A stretch of DNA of 64,000 nt from Heliocidaris tuberculata (GCA_025618425.1 CM046835.1:14147200-14211199), one strand, 5' to 3'; shown: positions 41,701 to 52,179, counted from the stretch's first letter. Notes: generated by a model from the sequence alone, not told the origin. Numbers and translations are program-made.

Positions 41701-44130
41701 TTTGTTGTCTCTACATATTCCTTTTCTTTTTTCTTTTTCTTTTATTTCAAAGTGAACATTTCAAATAGATAATGAAAAATACTGAAGTTATTGAATTTAT
41801 TTGCTAATCTTTCTCTCTTTTTCTTTTCTTTTTGCAGGGAGAACTGAATGATGAAGATGTCATCATAAAGCAACGTTTTGAAGCAAGTGAAAATTACTTG
41901 AAATTTGATCATTTAAAGGTGCTAAAATTCCTTTCTGGCAGAAAACAGTTGTTGAGTTGGAGCATTTGATTTTTATTTTGACTTTTGTTTTTCATTGCTA
42001 AATGATTTAATAACATATGACAATGAAGTTTTAGATGTGTGATGCCAATAAACACATTTAGAGTACTTACAGGATGTAATTCAATTGCACATTGTTACAG
42101 GTTATCTTGAAATCCCAAATTGTCATATGTCTGGAATATTGATGTAAAGAGGAATCAGATATTTCCACTTGTATTTATTTGTTACTTTTTACACAATACT
42201 GAATTAATGATTAAGATCTTTTCCATAATAGTTCATCAAGTCCCTGAATAGTCTTGACTGAGAATACATCACAGTGATCAGGGAATAAATATTCAAGCTT
42301 GAAAAACACACACTTTAAAAGCAAATCTGGATACCGATGACCAGGGTTACATCAGGTTTACGTATATCACTGTAGAGAAACTGGATTCCTTACCCCAAGA
42401 AACTCTGAGAATCATGTAGATGCTATTGATCTTTATTTACTTCTTGTATTTCATTACAGTTCATCAAACTCCTGGATACCGATGAACGGGGCTACATCAC
42501 GGTAGCGGAACTGGATTCCTTACCCCTGCAAACTCTGAAGAATCTTATTGAGGTCATTGACCCATCAGATGCATCCAACAAAGCTGATTTTGAGTACAAT
42601 CACATAGACAAGGAGGCTATCTGGTGAGTTACATGTAGCTGCATATTGATGTGTTGAGGTATTCCTGTTAATACAGGAGAATCCATGTTAGGATTGGAGG
42701 AGAAAGTAATTTTTTTTAATCACAATTTTCAGAGATAAAAATCTTTTGGATTGAAAGTAGTCTTAAATGAATCATACTGCATTTTAATCATCGATAAAAG
42801 TGTTGGAATCTCTCACTATTTACTGTAAGAATTGATCAATTTTTTAGAATATGTTACTGAGAAAAAGAATAATATTCAAAAACTCATTGGAATAGTGTAT
42901 CAACTTTCTTATTGTAACATTGTTTATAGTCAGCCAAAAGCCCATTATATTAGGGATATTTGCAGATAAGGAGAAACAACAAAAAAGTTCTCAATTTTTT
43001 GTATTTTTTTTTTGCCAATGTTTAGTAAAGGACAAAAAATCTCAAATTACTGACAATTTGAGACTTGCCAACAGAAATTTTGAATGGTAGTTTTATTCCC
43101 ACAAATATTATTCTAGCGATGTCCCTAATTTTGCTGCAAGAAGTTAAGGAGGTTCTCTTTGCTTTATTTTTTAGGGGTGCTTTTGCCATGCTACGAGGTA
43201 ACGATCCTTCCCAGGCGTTCAAGGGAAATGACTTCATCAAGATTTACACCATCTACCTGGGAGGCAGTAAAAAGGTAGCAAAAGAGGTAAGACTTTGACC
43301 GGCTTCAGGATTCCTTTGTACAAAGGGTTATGATTAATCACATTTTTAAAACGATTCATGAAATTAAATATTGGATTAATGATTTGAAATTTTGCTCTGT
43401 CAACATTTCCTCTTTATTTTAAAGAGACAGAGGCACAGCATGATGTAATGTCTCAATTCAAAATATAAAGTGCAAGAAAATTCTTATATCATTCTAAATG
43501 AATACTTACTTGTGGGCTTTATTGGAGAAGTTTGTAGTTCTTGAGACCCAACATGAAATCATATAATGTCTCTATTCAAAGTGAATAATTGATCTTGATT
43601 ACTTTCCCCAAGGAATATTAAGGTACCCTTACAAACCTTACACAATTGCCTCCAGCACAATGTTTTCGCCTTTTTTCCCCTTTCGATTGGTCATGACAAA
43701 ATAGATTCTGACCGTGTTGGATCCAGAAGGAACTGATACAATCACTGGGAGTATGGTCATGAAGAATGGTGACAAGGCTTTTGAGAAGTTCAACAAGGGT
43801 TTCAACCATGACCCCACCATTGAAAAACTATGGTACAAGCAGTTTGCAGCGAAAGGCATCTTCCAGGAGTTTGGTGTGACACATTTTGACGACCCTGAGG
43901 AGGAAGGGAGAGAAGCGGAGGAGGATGAAGTGGAAGAGAAGTGCCAGAGGTCTGGGGTGGTGGAACAAGGTGAAGTGGTGTATGTAGAGGATATAGACAG
44001 TGTAGATGTGTGTGGTGACAAGAAATTACAGGAGGATGGGAATGGAAATAAAGAGGAGCTGAATCAAGTGGAAAAGGAAGAAAAGGAGCAGAGATTTGAT
44101 GGAGGAGATGACAAGCATGATGAGTTATGA
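33861..44130 (+). CDS. Predicted ER-lumenal JmjC oxygenase with EF-hands and HDEL tail, 10 exons
   Basis: Exons 33861-34195, 34542-34725, 35297-35416, 35886-36045, 38715-38913, 41360-41432, 41838-41918, 42460-42623, 43175-43286 and 43705-44130 join in phase to 617 aa. A hydrophobic N-terminus (LAHLFIFVNILLLV) acts as signal peptide. The JmjC fold follows, with iron ligands H189 and D191 (LLHRDPYSSVH) and H270 (PSGYTHQV). A canonical EF-hand loop is at 390-401 (DTDERGYITVAE), with degenerate ones near 340 and 482. The acidic tail ends KHDEL. Known family chemistry is 2-oxoglutarate- and iron-dependent hydroxylation; the signal peptide plus HDEL places it in the ER lumen, perhaps with calcium control. 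The substrate is unknown. JMJD8 is another secretory-pathway JmjC protein but, as I recall, lacks EF-hands and is much shorter. Confidence 0.88.
34542..34725 (+). CDS. JmjC-gene exon 2
   Basis: Enters in phase 2 after CCATCACTAG and ends GTTCAG|GTATGT. Encodes RSEDNSRIPSG through FPPFLTCGSLAQGVQ. Confidence 0.87.
35297..35416 (+). CDS. JmjC-gene exon 3: iron-binding HxD
   Basis: Forty codons flanked by AAATATAG and GTAAGT. Contains H189-R-D191 and FNGTKQWLIADP, the first half of the active site. Too short for a long-frame search. Confidence 0.88.
35704..35748. repeat. (TA)n microsatellite in JmjC intron 3
   Basis: A TATA dinucleotide tract. Confidence 0.85.
35886..36045 (+). CDS. JmjC-gene exon 4
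   Basis: Enters after TTCTCAG and ends CCAAGTG|GTAAGT in phase 1. Encodes KEQLYMSEDSRYEF through RVILERGDCIYMPSG, the JmjC strand before the distal histidine. Confidence 0.88.
36203..37771 (+). pseudogene. LINE reverse transcriptase, broken by a tandem duplication
   Basis: Reverse transcriptase blocks are in order: LGSYRPVSNIPFLGKLIEK, FLLMLDLSSAFDTVDH, FGIPQGSIVGPQLF and HVYADDIQMF. The catalytic YADD is intact. A 22-bp tandem duplication (37739-37760 and 37761-37782) shifts the frame and ends the protein early. With the endonuclease also absent, the copy is inactive. Confidence 0.9.
37773..38171 (+). pseudogene. LINE ORF2 C-terminal part, other frame
   Basis: Continues after the duplication with RLQRLQNKCARLIC, LLNELHWLPVSKRIQYRIL and FKSFQSLAPQLWNRLPASLR, the conserved tail of CR1/L2 ORF2. 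It ends with a stop at 38169-38171, about 50 bp before the 3' terminal repeat. Confidence 0.85.
38715..38913 (+). CDS. JmjC-gene exon 5: distal iron-binding histidine
   Basis: Enters after CCTGTAATAG in phase 1 and ends ATGCTGAG|GTATTT. Encodes YTHQVRSRGYMNSAVSIWF with H270 of the triad, then the C-terminal helical part of the JmjC domain. Confidence 0.88.
38957..39000. repeat. Hairpin in JmjC intron 5
   Basis: GGAGGTTTA...AACCAT and ATGGTTTAAACCTCC pair imperfectly around a 10-base loop. It directly precedes a dispersed repeat, so it may be that element's tip. Confidence 0.55.
39020..39210. repeat. Dispersed repeat, shared with 51010-51200
   Basis: Shares GGCAAGTCCAA, ACAAATATT, GATATTTTG and GATAACAGTCATCAG in order with 51010-51200. 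Noncoding. Confidence 0.6.
39477..40430. repeat. Hairpin plus (CCGT)n plus about 160-bp tandem repeat
   Basis: A hairpin (AGCTCATCCGGCCC / GGGCCAGATGAGCT) is followed by CCGTCC repeats, then five to six units of about 146-171 bp. Units begin near 39590, 39736, 39893, 40056, 40227 and 40358, each with ACTTCTACNC and GACTTTCATGAGGTT. From memory, a similar AGCTCA-hairpin-GTCCGTCC head occurs in repeats of other marine invertebrates. It lies in intron 5 of the JmjC gene. Confidence 0.7.
41360..41432 (+). CDS. JmjC-gene exon 6: degenerate EF-hand
   Basis: A 73-base exon (acceptor CCTTTTCAG, donor CTACAG|GTATAG). TADKTGKVWLEEF follows the EF-hand loop spacing but lacks the first acidic residue. 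Confidence 0.82.
41838..41918 (+). CDS. JmjC-gene exon 7
   Basis: Twenty-seven codons between TTTTTGCAG and AAAG|GTGCTA, encoding GELNDEDVIIKQRFEASENY and a short helix that leads into the EF-hand. Confidence 0.82.
42327..42431 (+). pseudogene. Decayed duplicate of JmjC exon 8
   Basis: Repeats the EF-hand exon about 130 bp upstream of the real one: CTGGATACCGATGA, GGTTACATCA and AAACTGGATTCCTTACCCC all match. It has an internal insertion of about 15 bases and a TAG, and no clear acceptor at its start. An extra or alternative EF-hand exon that has died is the simplest reading. Confidence 0.8.
42460..42623 (+). CDS. JmjC-gene exon 8: canonical EF-hand
   Basis: The loop DTDERGYITVAE has acidic residues at positions 1, 3 and 12, Gly at 6 and Ile at 8, so calcium binding is credible. 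The acceptor is TTCATTACAG and the donor ATCTG|GTGAGT, phase 2. Confidence 0.87.
43175..43286 (+). CDS. JmjC-gene exon 9
   Basis: Enters after TTATTTTTTAG and ends AAAGAG|GTAAGA. Encodes GAFAMLRGNDPSQAFKG and IYLGGSKKVAKE. Confidence 0.83.
43705..44130 (+). CDS. JmjC-gene exon 10: acidic tail ending HDEL
   Basis: Encodes residues 477-617. A third, non-canonical EF-like loop (DPEGTDTITG) comes first. A Glu-rich, probably disordered tail then ends GGDDKHDEL and a stop. HDEL is a standard ER-retrieval signal and agrees with the signal peptide in exon 1. Confidence 0.87.
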   Translation: MLTVLDPEGTDTITGSMVMKNGDKAFEKFNKGFNHDPTIEKLWYKQFAAKGIFQEFGVTHFDDPEEEGREAEEDEVEEKCQRSGVVEQGEVVYVEDIDSVDVCGDKKLQEDGNGNKEELNQVEKEEKEQRFDGGDDKHDEL

Positions 44131-44565
44131 TGTAAAGTTATTCATATTTTGATATAAATGTACCTGCTTTGAAGTTGAGTCACATGCATGTACATGTACT
44201 TTGTACTTATGGGTATTTGGTACCTACAGTCATGCTTTAAAAGCATGATAGTCGGAAGGCAAGCAAATTCTTTTGCTCCAAATCTTTCTTGTTTGTACAG
44301 GGTGGGGGCTATGATTTTGCATATTTGTTGTAAAAGTTTCTTCAAAAGATGCAACATTATGTGTAGGTAAATCTATGTTGTACTTTGGATGTAGTTTGTA
44401 CAGGGTGGGGGCTATTTATGTAAGTGATTATTTGTTGTCAAATTTCTTCCAAGGATGCCTCATGTATTATGGATATGTGAACCATGCTATAGTCTTATTA
44501 AGAAAGACTAACCATCTAGATTACATACTTTTATGTTACAAGACAACACATAGATGTTTAAAGTA

Positions 44566-44571
44566 AATAAA
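44566..44571 (+). terminator. Candidate poly(A) signal of the JmjC gene
   Basis: AATAAA about 435 bp after the stop codon, immediately beside the TA target of the transposon at 44574. Confidence 0.45.
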
Positions 44572-44573
44572 TA

Positions 44574-46579
44574 TGGGCCATTCTTAACCACGTGTGTGAG
44601 ACAAAAAAACAGGGAACTGGGCTATTGTGAGTCCTATAATTGTAATAACCTTCCAAGTGTGTTGGTTTTCCTGTATATACAGCAAATACAGACATAGATA
44701 CATGGATTAAAGAGCAAACAAAGTAAGTGATAATGCCTGTTCTATGTTAGAGGTCAAAAAGTTCGGGTCACATGTGTGACCTCGCACAGAAGCAGGTTTT
44801 CAAAACTTACATTTCATCTTTAAATTTCTCTGAATTTTCAAAAAGTTTCAGTGTTCATATTTATGGTACTATTTCTCAGAAAATAGCATTAATTCTGTTG
44901 AAAGTTGCATAAGATTTTTGTTATGTAATATTTTGGTCATGTGTATGACATGCCTTAGGTAATGGGTACAGATTTGGTGAACTATTGAAAATCATATTAT
45001 TTAGTATTTTTTATTCATTTTGCAATAGCTCTATATGAATTATCATCAATGCAGTAGAAAGCGATTCTCAGATCTTTTCTTTATGAAAAATACACAGGGG
45101 GCATACAATTTTTTTTTTCTTTTTCATTTTCATACATTTATTGATATCATTTATTGATATATATATTGATATACTGTGGATGTGTTTTGTTCTAGTGGAT
45201 AAGTAAACGTACTGCAGATCACAAAAAATGGGGTCAAATTAATTGCCATAGCAGTAATGTCCTTTGGCAAGATATTTATCTGTTTGCTTTGTTCGATCCA
45301 GATGTAGTAAGTGGGTTTATTTCTTGAATGCACTGAGCGCTACGGTTGTCATGCTAAAACCAGGGTAATTGTATGCTTGCAGGGGCCTCAGGGAGAACAG
45401 TATTTAGTACTGATGAGGCTACGTAGCCTAGGTAAACAAGACATATAATTATTATTATTAATTCTTTTTATTATTATTGTTATTACTATTATCATAATAA
45501 TGATAATAGTAAATGTTAATAATATTACATAATAATATTTACTATTATCATTATCATCAATGTTCAGACCAAAGAATCAAAGTAAACTAATCAAAAGTTT
45601 TCAAAGATTTTTCATGCTGATATACAAGTATATTGATCTTCAGCTTGTTTTATAAACTATTTTTGAAGCATATTTTCATTGGCCAATTACATTATGCATA
45701 TAAGATATCTAATTACAATTTGAAGATAATTGTATAGGGTTACACAATTAATTCAGTGGATTAAGCAAGAGGAATACAAAAAATGAAAACAGAATTATTA
45801 GGTCAAGAAACTCAACAATAACATACAAAAAAGACTGTACACATGATTTGCCCAGTACATATGCACTTGACCATTTGCACTCAGGTCATGTGTGTGACAA
45901 AGTTAGTTGGGCAATATTTAAAGAACAAGAATCATATTTGGTGAGATGGAAAACACATACAAGTTAGCTTATGACAGGAAAAATCTACATTATCCAAATT
46001 GTATTTTTCAAATCGCATAAAGTTTTTTTGTGTTTTGGGGTCATGTGTGTGACATGAGAATTACTAGTACTTGATTATGCATGTTAATTATTACATAATG
46101 CATAGATAAATTTTTCCTTCAACTTAATTACTTGCAAAAGGACCTAGGAAGGGTATGATTTGACTAAATAGTGGCAACAACTATCAAAGTTCAAACTTTT
46201 TGTGTTTTCGGGGCATGTGTGTGACATTAGAATTGCTTGATTATGCATGTTAATTATTACATAATAGATAGATAAATTTTTCCTTCCACTTAATTACTTG
46301 CAAAAGGACCTAGGAAGGGTATGATTTCACTACATAGTGGCAACAACTATCAAAGTTCATGCTGAAAGATGACTATTTTATGGGGGGAAAAGGATGTTTT
46401 ATTACTTTGATTTATGCCATTGTAATTGTATTCAAATTAGCATAATTGGGCCTTCAATTTACAAAAAAGATGTGCTGCATGTAACTCCAGACATTACTCT
46501 TCAAGAATATGCTATTCAAAAACAGCAAGAATGAACTTCATTTTTGTCTAAAATGTTTCATTTCACAATGAATGGCCCA
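44574..46579. mobile_element. 2.0-kb TA-flanked noncoding element with GTCATGTGTGTGACA motifs
   Basis: Ends are TGGGCCATTC and the complementary GAATGGCCCA, flanked by TA (44572-44573, 46580-46581). Inside, GTCA-TGTGT-TGAC-type words recur near 44766, 44936, 45886, 46040 and 46210. The last two are within a tandem duplication of about 170 bp (46030-46195, 46200-46362). An AT-rich palindrome of about 24-bp arms is at 45497-45552. No open frame with domain content. Confidence 0.65.
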
Positions 46580-46758
46580 TATAGGCTCTCAGAATCCCTA
46601 ATCAATAGTCACTTCAGCAATATGTATATTCATTCTCCTTTGCAGGTACTTTGATTATATGATATCTTAGTTATCTTACAAATGGTAAATGAGCATGGAA
46701 GGAAATGATCATACCCAAGGTATTAATCCCTCTAATGTTCACTGTATTCTGGGATTTT

Positions 46759-47166
46759 ATAATAATAATAATAATAATAATAATTGGATTTATATAGCGC
46801 CTTTTCCAGAGGATACAAGGCGCTGTCACTTAAAGTCTATTCAAGTGAATTAAGAATTGTATAAGTAAGTTTTTAGATGTTTTTTGAAGATGTCAAGTGA
46901 TGTGCTATTACGGAGAGATGCGGGGAGTCTGTTCCAAAGTTGTGGAGCAAGTGACTGAAAGGACTTGAAGCCAGCCTGTTTTCGGGATTTTGGAATGACA
47001 TAGGAAGGAGCAGAGGTAGAACGAAGAGAATATGATGTTCTCTGTTGCTGAAAGAGTGAGGAGATGTATTGAGGAAGTGTGGTTGACAGTGATTTGTAAG
47101 TCTGAACCAGTATACGGTATTGTATTCTCTTAGAAACGGGAAGCCAGTGAAGTTCATTGAGTAGTG
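46759..47166 (-). mobile_element. CR1/L2-type LINE 3' fragment, reverse orientation
   Basis: Near-identical on the minus strand to 37857-38250: the ATT repeat, GGCGCTATATAAATCCAATT, and the tail of ORF2 ending at the LLNELHWLP region. It is a severely 5'-truncated copy of about 400 bp. Confidence 0.9.
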
Positions 47167-47922
47167 GATTAGTTTGAAAGTAGTGTGATTGGTCTGTATA
47201 CCTACGACAGTATACTACATATATCTCCTTTAAGTGTAGTACATGTAATGTGTTACTTAAAATATCTCTGTGATGTTTCGTTAGTTCCTATTTCGTGGGC
47301 AAATTGTAAGTATAAGTAACATCTTACAATGCTTTCTAGTCATTGATTCATGACACTGTTACTTGTCAAATTTCAATGGATGAATTATAATCTTCATGGA
47401 ACTTGCAGGTAAGCATCCACGGAGAAGAAATTTGATTAAGAAGAACAGGAGTTAGTGAAATTAGTGTTTAACCACAGGCATTTCAGCTGTGACACAGACT
47501 CAATCCTGAGTTTTCTTAATCCGATACCACTGTAAACACCAGTCTATTGTAACAACATGTTTTGTCTGCAGTTAGCCATTATAGCCTGTATAAGTCTGTG
47601 CTCAGTCCTAGGAATTTGTATATTTTTAGATTAAGTACCGGTAGGTAGTAAATGTATGAGGAGATCGGCAATCAGTATGCAAGCTTGGGTATTTGTATGA
47701 CAAGTTAACTGCATTTTCATTCGTCTTTCCCACCTCATTTTTTTACTATGTATATTTTTTTGTATATTTTTGCTCATATTGCCAAGATGTATGCAATCAG
47801 TACTACCTGAATAAGCCAGTAACTTATTAGTAAATGGTACAAATGACCCTGAAATGACCCCTAATTATACCCGCATGCGCAATTGTTTTGGTGGATGCAC
47901 TAAATTGTTCAACAAGTAAACT
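47167..47922. other. Intergenic stretch
   Basis: No gene or recognisable repeat. Confidence 0.45.
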
Positions 47923-48231
47923 CATACTGGTGTGCTGGGGTCCACTCGCTATTCATAAGGCCCCGCTATTCATAGAAAACTTCTATTCATTGAACACGCG
48001 TTGTGAATAGCAGTCCTTATGAATTGTTATTAATTGTGGTCCTTATGAAGGGAAGTCCTTATGAATAGCGAGGTAATTTGTCTTTGGTTTGCTCGCTATG
48101 TCGAAGGACCGCTATTCATAAAAAAACCGCTATTCATTTAGTCACGCGATATGGATAGCGGTCCTTATGAATAAGTGGTCCATATGAATAGCAGTCCTTA
48201 TGACTAGCGAGGTTACCCCGGTGTGCGTATG
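47923..48231. mobile_element. Small element built from one self-complementary motif
   Basis: About a dozen copies of CGCTATTCATAAGGNC or its complement alternate in both orientations. The outermost copies form inverted ends (CATAC...GGGGT...CTCGCTATTCATAAGG against CATACG...GGGGTAACCTCGCTAGTCAT on the other strand). Noncoding. Confidence 0.65.
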
Positions 48232-49214
48232 GTGGTGGGTACAAAATGACAGCATATTTGAAGATCGATTGTACTCGGTACTAATGACTTTTATCTGCAT
48301 ATATGCAAATTGTGATTATAAACTGGCTTATTGATATCATTCCAGAATGTAACTTTCATGTTCATGTCAAAAGTTACAATTTGTATCTGGTATTAAAGGA
48401 TGCTATTATTTGTAATTGAAAGGAAGAAAATTTAAAAAGCAGAAGGAAACTTTGTTAGATCATGCCAATTTTGATGATGGTATTTCTTGTAGGCAAGGAA
48501 GTGCAAAGATCTTTTTCATAATTTGAGCAAGGGATTTTCATAATTTTTTAACTCAAGATGGAATACATGTATAACAGCTGTATTTGATTTCATCTGAAAT
48601 TATCAGTAGTATTGTTGGTATGGAGGTCAGTGATTACATGGACTAAATCAGTCAATTTCATGCATCCTACATCTGCATGTCTTAGAATAAAATCTTGCCT
48701 TGAAGAAAAAGTTTAGAATGTAAGTATCTTCCTGTCTTTATTTTAGAAACTGCATATTACATGTAGATATATAAAACAAATTATTGTGATGGTTTAAAGG
48801 ACATTTTTTTTTTTTTAAACCCAAAACAACCACCCTTGTAGTTTATATGAACATCATTCTCTTCGATGTCCTATATTTTGTAGTGTCTCTCAAAAGATTT
48901 TTTAAAAATCACAACCTCAGGTAACACTGGGTTTTGAGACTTCAACTTTATGACCATTCTGTGGCCTAAGTGGTCTGCCGGCACAGAGTCTACTTTGACA
49001 CAATTCCATAAAGCCCCCAGACAAGCCTTATACTTTGTCATTCTCTGTCAGGAACAATGCCAGTAGAGTGTATAGTCTCCATAATCTCATATTTCATACC
49101 CTCTGTTAGGCGTTACACCTGACGAGGGTTTGTGCCTCCAAATTACGGTGAGGGTGAGGCAACTTGTGCTCTGGCAAGATATGCGCACAATTTCATTTTG
49201 TCACAGATATACAT
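48232..49214. other. Intergenic stretch
   Basis: AT-rich. No gene seen. Confidence 0.45.
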
Positions 49215-49222
49215 GATTGTAG

Positions 49223-49418
49223 GGTGACACGACATAAGCTCCTGCGACATTTGCTCCTCCGTACATATCTCGAAAGGTCAAAGGTTAAGGTCAAGTTCAT
49301 GATTTGGTTTTTTGTTAAGGACAATGTGAAGATTAGGATTAGGGTTAGGTTTAGGTTTGGGATTCACATGGCAAAGTTAGACCGGAGCAATTGTCGCAGG
49401 AGCAAATGTCATGGAACC
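49223..49418. mobile_element. TU-like element C, short form
   Basis: Same tips as elements A and B (GGTGACACGACAT; minus strand GGTTCCATGACAT), each with only two to three 15-bp units (GCTCCTGCGACATTTGC). Flanked by GATTGTAG (49215-49222) and GACTGTAG (49419-49426), an 8-bp duplication with one change. A lone right end lies at about 49565-49595. The centre holds TTAGGGTTAGG-like words. Confidence 0.75.
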
Positions 49419-49637
49419 GACTGTAGAGTTGGGGCTTGTGTCTCAGTTTGGTTTTCGGTTATATTTGGGTTATGGTTAGAGGGTTAGATTATAGTGTTTG
49501 GTTTAAGGATAAAGCATGAAGCTAGTTAGGAGGTTAGGTATTTAGTTAGTGTAAGTGATCGTGGAGCAATTGTCTCTGCAGCATATGTCATGGAATCATG
49601 AGTAGATATAGTAAATGTAACCTCCATTCCATTCCCA

Positions 49638-49722
49638 CAGACTTGGTCGTGCATATAAGAGAATTTATATGTGATGCACAGACTTGGTCGTGCATGTAAG
49701 AGAATTTATATGTCATGCAACA
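49638..49722. repeat. Two-copy tandem repeat, about 42 bp
   Basis: ACAGACTTGGTCGTGCATRT followed by AAGAGAATTTATATGT occurs twice. Confidence 0.8.
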
Positions 49723-49892
49723 AAATACAAATATTGATCTGTCTTTCAAAATTCAACCCAAAGAAAAATCTTATAAAAAGTGTTATTGATCTGCAATAAC
49801 AATATTATAATGGAAGTTTTTGCTGATGACAACTTGTCATATCTATATTGTGGCTTAGATGGTCTAGGTAATGACTTGAAACAGGTTTTCAG

Positions 49893-50250
49893 TAATAATG
49901 AAATTATTACAAGTAAGTGTACTACATAATGTGTCTCATTAATTCTGAAGTACTGCCTGTTTTTTGAGTATTTAGAAAAAGAGACGAAATGTATATTGTA
50001 AAATTCATTACTATTTTTGTACATGTATTCAAACATTGCAACAAGTTGAAGGTGACTAAAAGTTTTAAAATGACAGATTTTCAGCTTCATAGTGATAATG
50101 AAATTATTACAAGTATGACATTATTTGTCTAAAAAGTAGTTTCCTTTTTGTGAGTGTTTTGAAAAAGGGATAAAATGTATATTGTGAAATTCAGTACTAT
50201 TTTTGTTTTCACACATTGCAACGAGGTGAATAAAAGTTTTTAAATGTTAC
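49893..50250. repeat. Two-copy tandem duplication, about 180-200 bp
   Basis: AATGAAATTATTACAAGT, AAATGTATATTGT and ACACATTGCAACNAG (or close variants) appear in the same order in both halves. Noncoding. Confidence 0.7.
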
Positions 50251-50639
50251 CGTTGTTTTTATGTGGAGTTTTGTGTGCATTGAGCTATATTATACGTGTT
50301 TAAATTATGGGTAATGAGTCTTGGTTGGTTGGTTGATTGATGAAGGACTAAATTGATTGAATAACTAAATGATTGATTGAGTGGATGAGACTGAAAATAT
50401 TTGAGAGATTAGTTGGTTATTAGATTGATTTTTTTGTTTTTACATGTGTATTTATAAATACACATGTAACAACAAATTCAAAGGATGACTAAATTTATAA
50501 GATGTCTTTGCAAAATATCACTGTTCTTCCCGGTATTCCTTTAAAGGAAATGAAGGAAATTAATAATTTATTCCGTGAGTTTGTAAAGGATGAGTTAGAA
50601 ATGTATTTAATGGTAGATTACCATTAGATATTAGGAAAT

Positions 50640-50744
50640 CAACAACTGTAAATACTGTCAAATCAAAACCAAAAGCATATCTTTTCATTTAATTACTCAT
50701 CATAGTTATAAGCATATCAAGAGCTCTTGCAGCGCAGTAGAATA

Positions 50745-50787
<43 letters not shown>

Positions 50788-50801
50788 TCTGCGCTTTATA
50801 A

Positions 50802-50838
<37 letters not shown>

Positions 50839-50842
50839 GATT
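50640..50842 (+). mobile_element. Possible LINE 3' end remnant
   Basis: A TA-rich tract and then TCTGCGCTTTATAAATTATT followed by ATT repeats resemble the 3' terminus of the CR1/L2 LINE at 38200-38265. Preceding coding traces are weak. Confidence 0.45.
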
Positions 50843-51009
50843 ATTGATGAATTGTGCTTTAATTTAGTAGAATCTTTTGCACCGACTATTGCTAGGAGTT
50901 TCTACAGAATGATAGATTATGTAGATATTGGAGGATAGGTCATTAATACGGTGAATTAGGTCGCAAAGTTATCCAGTGATTGAATGTTAAATAAGTGGTA
51001 CATGTAACA

Positions 51010-51200
51010 AACCATCTAGTCGGGCAAGTCCAATGTATTTCAATACGTTACCAAATATTACAGAATAGTATTATGAAATTCTGAACATAAATTGACATTA
51101 AAGAGTATTTTTTACTAGATATTTTGACTGATCCAAGCTCTAGGAGGGATATCAGCTGATAACAGTCATCAGCTGATCTTATATCTTATATCAGTGACGT
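51010..51200. repeat. Dispersed repeat, second copy of 39020-39210
   Basis: See the shared words listed at 39020-39210; here it ends with an extra inverted ATCAGCTGAT pair. Confidence 0.55.
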
Positions 51201-51414
51201 GTGGGACAAAAAAGCTCGGTCTTGCTCAATGACAAATTGAGATGAAATTCTTCGCAATCGTCTTATCTGACGAGAAAAAAAGGGCAGAATAGGATTCAGT
51301 GAATGTACAACATGTACGACGCATTAGGCCTACAAACAAATGAATATTTCCTGATTCTACCTATTAAGGTCATATTCACTACTTTAGAGAGATGGTCAAC
51401 CACTGCCTCTATCA

Positions 51415-51903
51415 AAAGGAAAGTCTACCCTAGTATTAAGTTGATTTGAATAAATGACGGAAAATGAAAGAAACAGATTAGTGAAAGTTTGAGCAAAATC
51501 CGATAAGAAATAAGAAAGTTATGATTTTTTGAAATTGTAATCAATCAAACACAAATTGGAAACTCCGTGACGTATCTTGCGGACTCCTCCCCTAATGATG
51601 AAGGAATGAATTTGTTTCATACATGTTTTGTGTAAAAACATATGAGCAATGAATATATCTAAGCTGCTTGTATGGTTGAATATTTTCTTTGGAGAAAATG
51701 GAAATTAATGATTTTTGGGATACAGCGCAAATGGGAGAGGAGCTTGCAAGATACGTTGCCAATTTGTGCTTGATTGATTACAACTTTTAAAAATCATAAC
51801 TTTCTTATTTCTTATCGTATTTTGCTCAAACCCTCACTGGTCTGTTTATTTATTTTTTCTGCTTCTTTTAAAACAAACTTGTAGTCAGGATGGACTATGC
51901 CTT
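51415..51903. mobile_element. Foldback MITE, family F, copy 2
   Basis: Arms of about 200 bp around 51620-51700. It shares GATTTGAATAAA, AATCCGATAAGAAATAAGAA and GTAATCAATCA with the copy at 52605 and shorter words with 14720. Noncoding. Confidence 0.75.
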
Positions 51904-52179
51904 GAAGCTCACATACTTGAGATCTTTATTTACATCCCAGCCCTTATGATATACGTATCGAGTTTTCACCATTGAGCTTGATGAGAAACATACCAATTTT
52001 ACGTTTTAAAGGATCAGCGTCGTAATATTCAACAGTGAAACAATAACAAAACGAAGTGGGTCAATATGGACATTTTGTGCAGGAAACATACACGACACTG
52101 ATAAGAAAAAAAAAATTGTGAAGATGAATCAGCACAGAGTTACATCCGCAAGAAAACCAAAACTGCTATTTATGCCGTT

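Noticed and set aside
49330..49370. Telomere-like TTAGGG words
   Set aside because: Only a few irregular units in the centre of a small transposon; not an interstitial telomere array.
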